Assembly: GCA_039000515.1 (NCBI GenBank)
Contig: JBCFYV010000001.1
Coordinates: forward strand, 18,391,928 to 18,455,927
DNA length: 64,000 nucleotides
Direction: 5' to 3'
Source of the DNA: Timema cristinae
Lineage: Eukaryota; Arthropoda; Insecta; Phasmatodea; Timematidae
This document shows, piece after piece, positions 58,246 through 64,000 of this stretch. Under the pieces are notes generated by a model, which was not told where the DNA came from, did not search any database, and saw only the letters and a list, made by a program, of their open reading frames with translations. Position 1 is the stretch's first letter. Every line of letters begins with the position of its first letter. Made by a program: the position numbers and the translations under genes.

Positions 58246-60639
58246 AAAAATCACATTAAGTTAAACATTTGGACAAAGCTATTTAGGATACATTTTTATC
58301 TGAATGAGTTTTATTTAAGATGCTCAAATTTCCCAAGTATGTAATAAATACCCTTTAAAATTTTTTTGCTATTTTTCTTTTAAATATTTAAAAAAAATTA
58401 AAATGGATTTATTGTTAGTCAATTTTTTTTTTCATCACTATCACATTTTATAATCCAACTAGATGTACAGCATTTACGAAGTTATTCAAGTTAAATAAAT
58501 GCGTATATTAACTTAAATATAGTTTTAAAATGACATCTGAATACAGAAATCAAAACTTAAACCCCTGTATTCAAGTCTTATTTTCCAATTTTATATAAAT
58601 GAATACCTACGAATAACTGACATCCGTTACCTGGGGTAACTTCAACTAATACTGTTTGAATTATTTTTTTTAAACATAGCTTTACGAAAAAAACTTCTAT
58701 TCATACGCAAATAAAAGTAATTTATTCATAGGAGAAGTCGTAATAAATAAGACTAGAAGGTTCTCGACAGACATGTCACGAAATTCGTTTTAATGTGGGC
58801 CATAAGTATGCGATCGGATTAAAGTTGAGTGATGTTACAGAAAATAAGGTGTGGGATATATTCTAAGTTCAAGGTATTACCTACTAAAATGGATTAGAAT
58901 CCCCACTAAAATGTTTTGATCTGTTTTGAAATAACCTAGGGTGTTATAGCCTAATTTACGACGCACTAGGTCACATATACAACCTTTATAGGAATAATCC
59001 TAGAATCTTCAACGCCCGAAACTCGTAGTCTCTCTCAGGATTAAACCTAAGGTTTTAGGTATCAGGCACGCACTAGAAGGTGTGTAAACTTTAAATCGTT
59101 TTGCCGGCAAAACGCAAGCTCTAGAAAGTTTCGGGGGGTAGAAAAAGGTTTGGTCTTGTAATAAAATAATGGTGTTGTAATCTCGGTACTTAGAGAGAAA
59201 GGATTAAAGTAACTTTCTATGTTGTAACTTATTCTCTTTGGTGGTTCTAACTTCCTACCTTCTCTATTCTTCTATGGGGAAGAAAAAAAAGAATCTCTTA
59301 TTTTGTCACAAAGTCATCTTCTTTATGTTGGTAGTAAACTTAGATTAAAAAAACTAAAAACTAAAACTTGATAAAGTTGGGAAATCTCGGAACAAATAGG
59401 ATCAATGGAGTGAACTAAGAGGGAAATGGTTAAACATAGTTCGTTCTTAGAAATTGGTCAAACTTTCTACATTTCTTTCTTATGAGTTGTGATGGTAAAT
59501 AATATGCTAAAATGTTTTCATACGTGTAATACAAGGCCTAAGGACTCCTGTAAGGGGCTGAGTGGAGGGGTATGGGTTATATGAAATGCACCGGCATTAG
59601 TAGGAAAGACAACATTGTAAATCTACATTTAAAAATCACTCCCAGAGCACTCGGCTGGTATTCGAACCACTGACTTTATGTTAGTCTCATATAGTGTGGT
59701 TTACTCTGAATGGAAGAATAAGGATCATATATCGGCCAAGTTTAGGTGAAATATATGTTCATAATGGCCCCCTGGAGCATATTGGTCACACTTGTCAAGT
59801 TTATGTATTGATACTGCTATCTAGCAAAAACCTTGGGGACTTGATCACTATACCTCCATAAATATGCAATTAGGCTGATGTGGCAGTTCTGTTATTATAG
59901 CCTGATTTTGGATTGAAGAACAGTTTGGAAAATTCAAATCTCTTTTTTTTAGTAACCAAACATTAATAATATTATAATATATTATTTGTATTGTTTATAA
60001 ATATGGATCATATTTATCAAAAGGAATAACATGAGTTTATGTAATACAATATTAACATTTTTTTCACAAACTCTAGTTCTACCAAATACTTTTCTTCCTA
60101 CCAAAATCAGAGTATACATATTTATTGCTTGTGCACAAATACATCTTGTTTTACGAGTATTTGAACTTAGGTGAGCATATTAATTAATTTAGTATTGTGT
60201 TCCAAATTATAGGTAAAATCATATTTTAGCATATTTTTTTTCGAAAACACTCAGATAACCATAAAATAGGTAATAATATTTTGTAAACACACCATGGCTA
60301 CTTTATGATTTCCCATTGTGTTTTTAAAATAGCATTTAAATTAATGTGGCCTCATTCAAATATAATAGACCACTTTACTCCAGGCATAGTTAAAATAAAT
60401 TCTAAGCTGGAATTCTAAATTATATTTGTTTGTATTAGTCAATAATGGATAGGGAACTTTCCTAAAAGATTGCTCGACAAAGCTGGAGTATGACAAAAAT
60501 TAAGGATGCCATTTACAAACAGAGTACAACTTTCAGACCCTAAGAAAATAATGTTTTTAAAACGTCCCTCCTCTTTGACTCGATAAATTGCATTCTATAA
60601 TATTTAAAACGCAATTAAAATATGGATATATATTGATAT
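58246..60639. other. 2.4 kb of mostly unique DNA
   Basis: Holds an 18-bp perfect palindrome at 59097-59114 and a possible decayed SINE head near 59640-59680. No gene is supported. Confidence 0.5.
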
Positions 60640-60810
60640 AATATGTTGCAATGCCAGGCCTCCACCGTGGTTCGGATTTCACGTTAAACTGTAGGTCCTT
60701 CATTTCATCTCACAATCACCCTACCATTACACATTAGCGTAAGTGCGTACAACCCGAACGGGTAGTAAGACGCGGTGCTAATAATAATAATAATAATAAT
60801 AATATGTTGC
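60640..60810 (+). mobile_element. SINE-B, 5'-truncated, with 10-bp TSD
   Basis: The element at 60650-60800 starts at atgccaggcctccaccgtgg, lacking the tRNA-like head, and ends with the shared tail and TAA repeats. The perfect TSD aatatgttgc is at 60640-60649 and 60801-60810. Truncation at the 5' end with a TSD is the mark of LINE-type target-primed reverse transcription. Confidence 0.95.
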
Positions 60811-60854
60811 CTTGAAAAAAAAAATCTCTTGAGGTGACCACTTGGCCCTGCTCT

Positions 60855-61005
60855 CCCTGGTTTTCCCTAGATGATTTTTAGATGTATTTACCACCACAAA
60901 AATTGGTTGTATATGCTTTCTAATACTCTACCTTAATCAACACATTAGTTAATTAGCGTAATTAAAATGCGTACTGCCTTGATGGGTTGTATAAATCAGT
61001 GGAAG
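60855..61005 (+). mobile_element. SINE-C 3' fragment
   Basis: ggttttccctagatga, taattagcgtaattaaaatg and a decayed hairpin region (gccttgatgggttgta). Confidence 0.55.
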
Positions 61006-61316
61006 AAACAAATTAAAGGGATGGTTTTCATTAAAATGCAAATAGAAAATTATATTGATTTTTCTACAATACACTGGATATCACCTGTCATGATAACACA
61101 TGGCTACAATTTTTAAACATTGTTGTCACTCTATGGCTCTCACAGGGTCACCGTTTCATCACAAATAAAAGACAAATTTTGCAACAATGCTGCTTATAGC
61201 TACTTCTTACATGTATGAAAATGTAGGAGATTTGGAAACAGTAAAAAGAGAATGAGCGAAAATAAGCTTTTCCTATATCAGACCTGAAGTTCTCTTAGAA
61301 CTGATATTCAATGAAG

Positions 61317-61703
61317 TTAAGATGAGAATGAAGATAAAGTAAGTTAAAGAGTGTTTTTGTAATTTTTATATAAAACACGCTTATAGTCAAAATAATAAAA
61401 ATAAATTTACAATAGAAATCTATAGTTTAATTTTCCTCTAATGGTGATATCAACAGTTGTTGAATATCTGTCATGAACAGAGCGGCATTAGATGAGAAAC
61501 TCTTTAAATGGAAAGAAAAGATTGTCGTTAATTTCCAGGACACTCTTGACAAATATTCAACAACTGTTGATATCACCTAGTGAAGAAAATTAAACTCCAT
61601 GTTTCTACTAAAGAAATATTTTATTAATTTTAGCAACAACAATTTTAGCTGTTAATAACTGTAAAAATATTGACCTTTTTTGTATGCCCACAATACTTGT
61701 AAA
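61317..61703 (-). mobile_element. TTAA-MITE, complete, loop inverted
   Basis: Left TTAA at 61317-61320. Inner blocks atatcaacagttgttgaata and a caaatattcaacaactgttg block are excellent. The loop reads catgaacagagcggcattag (inverted). The right end is diverged near 61700. Confidence 0.9.
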
Positions 61704-61719
61704 GACGGTCACAGCTAAG

Positions 61720-62140
61720 GTCTAATTTTCACAGGAAGAATCTTACCTGACTGTTAGAAAATTTGTTATATTATTATTATTATTTTAGCACCGCGTCTTA
61801 CTACCCGTTCGGGTTATACGCTCAAGTACTAATTACACTAATGGATTAGGAATTGGGAAGGTTGAATTAAAGGAAGTGAACCCGCATTTGCGTGGATGGA
61901 GAGTGGGAAACCATTTAGGAAAAACCACCCCCAGTTCACCCGACCGAGATTCGAACCTCGATCTCCCCGTCCTCAGCAGTCAGGCTCAAACACGACAAGC
62001 GCGTTAGCCAACTACGCCACAGAGGCGGGTAAATTTGTTATACATCCATTCACTTATTCATACGTCAAGTCGTATGATTCACAGCTGTCACTTTTTAAAT
62101 ATATTAATAATGACAATAAAATCACACTAATAATATAGTG
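61720..62140 (+). repeat. Dispersed repeat R2, split by SINE-A
   Basis: attttcacaggaagaatctt at left of the SINE. attcatacgtcaagtcgtat, a cacagctgtcactttttaaa block and cacactaataatatag to the right. Confidence 0.65.
61759..62042 (-). mobile_element. SINE-A with 12-bp TSD
   Basis: A full-length minus-strand copy, little diverged. The perfect TSD aaatttgttata is at 61759-61770 and 62031-62042. The frame 61896-62138 is an artefact. Confidence 0.95.
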
Positions 62141-63560
62141 AAATAATATCAATGTTAATTGCAAAAAAAAAAATGTGTTTGTATCTTATAAATGTCCCTT
62201 GTTACCAAAACCATATAATATTTATATGTTTGTATCAAGAATGGAACATAAATCCAAACTAAGGATCGCAAACCCATTTGCTATTTTTGACATGCAAGAA
62301 TTTTAATGGGACACAGAAAAAATAAAAAAAAAGGTGTGTGGAAAAGAGGGGGGGGGGGGGGGCGGGATGAAGGAGTTTTTAAACGGGTTTCTGTGTGGGT
62401 GTGTAGGGTACGGTACAAAAGGGGGTATGGTGTATAGGGATGACTACTCTGTGAGCAGATACAAACAAACCACACGGATTATGGTCCATTAACCAAGTGA
62501 TGCTGTGGCTATTACAGATAAAGCTCTAGTTTATTAGCGATGCCACCCAGCCAACGAAAACCAGGACTAGCGAGAGAGACGGATATAGCGTAATAGTGAA
62601 AGTAGATTTGAAAGAGAGAGAGAGAGAGTGAGTCTGTTGAAAGAGAGAAGTTACAAGTGAGGATTAAAAGGGGAACGATTGAAAAAGAGTAAAAGAGACA
62701 GATTTGAGAGGTAAATATAAACTAAAGAAAGAATTGTGAAATATTATATATTGAGAAAGATATAAATATGACATCGTGAAAGATAGAGAAGCTTGTAAAA
62801 TGAAGAGAATATGTAGATAGCCGACTAATAAAACAGGTTGAGTGAGAAAATTGAGGGTTTGAAAGGAATTTAGGATTTGTATAGAACATATTGAGAGAAA
62901 GATGTGTTTGAAAGGCATAACAATATAGATAAAATTAATATATTATTACATTAATTCGTAAACCTACAAGGATTCATATTACGAGTATTCATGGATACAC
63001 GGTTTAACTTACTACTAGCAACCCATCTATCAAATACCAATTTAAACATAACACTAATATATATTCCTAGTAGGCTGAGGATCATCTAACCATTTGGTTG
63101 TTCTTTATATTTTGTTTACTCGATGGGACCGTGAATAAAGTTTTAACTTACTCAAAGCTTACTTTTAATAAGCAGAACTTGTTAAGCTTTGATTGTCCTT
63201 AGAAATCAACACACATGTCAAAACTAAATTACATTTAAGCCCTATTCAGATTAACGCGATTTTAAATTTCGCGGAAGCCTTAGTAATGAATTAAGCGCGT
63301 AAGTTGAGGACTTAATACATTCAATAAAGGAAAGCTTATTGACATTTACACAAAATTAGGGTTTTAATAATGGGTTAGAGCGAAAGGGTAAGAAATAACC
63401 TCAAATATGTTTCTTATAAAAAGAAAGAACAAACAAACAATTAGTAAAAACTAAATAAATATTATGATTGAAAGATAGCAAGATAATTAAAAAAGTTCAT
63501 TTTAAAACAGTATATTGAAATAGAATTGTGTTAAAAACATGTTGATTTAATTAAAAAAAA
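62141..63560. other. Unique DNA with 15-G run and purine-rich stretch
   Basis: G run at 62348-62362, purine-rich from about 62560 to 62900 with GA at 62613-62628. The 84-codon minus frame 62664-62918 is a pyrimidine-rich translation. No gene is supported. Confidence 0.5.
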
Positions 63561-63860
63561 GGTGACCTGGCGGCTAGGGTAAGGTGTCAGACTTCTATGC
63601 TGGCGGCCGGGTTCAATCCTCGGTCCCGCACAGATTTATCTGATTACCAAACCTTCCTACACCTCTGACAAGACACTTGTGAATGTGGGAATGCCAGGCC
63701 TCCACGTGGTTCGGATTCCACGTTAAACTGTAGGTCCTTCATTTCATCTCACAATCACCTTACCATTACACATTAGCGTAAGTGCGTATAACCCGAACGG
63801 TAGTAAGACGCGGTGCTAATAATAATAATAATATAATAATAATAATAATAATAATAATTT
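63561..63860 (+). mobile_element. SINE-B, full length, long (TAA)n tail
   Basis: Head aaggtgacctggcggctagg, B-box-like cgggttcaatcctcgg, B body, shared tail (tataacccgaacggtagtaa) and about 45 bp of AAT repeats. Several single-base deletions relative to other copies. Confidence 0.92.
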
Positions 63861-64000
63861 AAAAAAACGTGTGATATTAAACATAAAGAGTGATTGTAAA
63901 ATGTGAAAAAAAAGATGAAGTTTGTTTACAATGAGGGTAAACAAATTGAGGGTCTTTTGTTTTTAGAATTTATGTGTAAGATTTTATACGAAAAAAAATT
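63861..64000. other. AT-rich DNA to window end
   Basis: Nothing recognised. Confidence 0.5.

Overview
This looks like a stretch of nuclear DNA from an animal, probably an invertebrate. It is roughly two thirds A+T by eye, has no dense ORF structure, and is packed with tRNA-derived SINEs, miniature inverted-repeat transposable elements (MITEs) and microsatellites. I cannot name the species; an arthropod or another repeat-rich invertebrate is a low-confidence guess. I found no protein-coding gene, tRNA gene or rRNA gene that I can support. The longest open frames (140, 130, 107 and 100 codons) lie in a SINE, unremarkable DNA, a MITE junction and a minisatellite.

All family names below are provisional labels for repeats seen several times here. 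SINE-A (9 copies), SINE-B (6 copies) and SINE-C (about 22 copies and fragments) have Pol III-type A and B boxes. They share a 3' tail of about 50 bp that can fold into a stem-loop (inner stem ACCC/GGGT, outer stem GCGT/ACGC) and ends in GGTGCTAA plus TAA-type repeats. SINE-A copies are close to one another and often keep perfect 10-13 bp target-site duplications (TSDs). SINE-C copies are much more diverged. SINE-D is a separate old tRNA-like repeat. The TTAA-MITE (15 copies or fragments, about 370 bp when complete) is almost a complete foldback with TTAA at its ends. A TA-flanked MITE (2 copies, about 235 bp), two better-supported hAT-like elements with 8-bp TSDs plus weaker hAT-like ends, a 6-bp-TSD MITE and a 1-kb inverted-repeat element with a 3-bp TSD occur singly or in pairs. 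R1 and R2 are further dispersed repeats of unknown class.

Layout: 0-8 kb has TTAA-MITE pieces, a degenerate 15-bp array, R1 and young SINEs. 8-30 kb is a mix of old SINE-C, SINE-A/B and five TTAA-MITEs. 31.2-35.6 kb is poor in recognisable repeats. 36-45 kb is the richest in nested insertions. 46-48.3 kb has two minisatellites of about 39 bp period. 48.8-51 kb has a TTAA-MITE and a hAT-like element carrying a SINE-B. 51-64 kb is mostly unique AT-rich DNA with scattered SINEs.

The most informative content is the nesting. Five insertions sit inside older repeats with readable target duplications, giving a relative order: SINE-C is older than the hAT-like and 6-bp-TSD elements inside it; the TTAA-MITE is older than the TA-MITE and the 1-kb element inside it; SINE-B and SINE-A are young.
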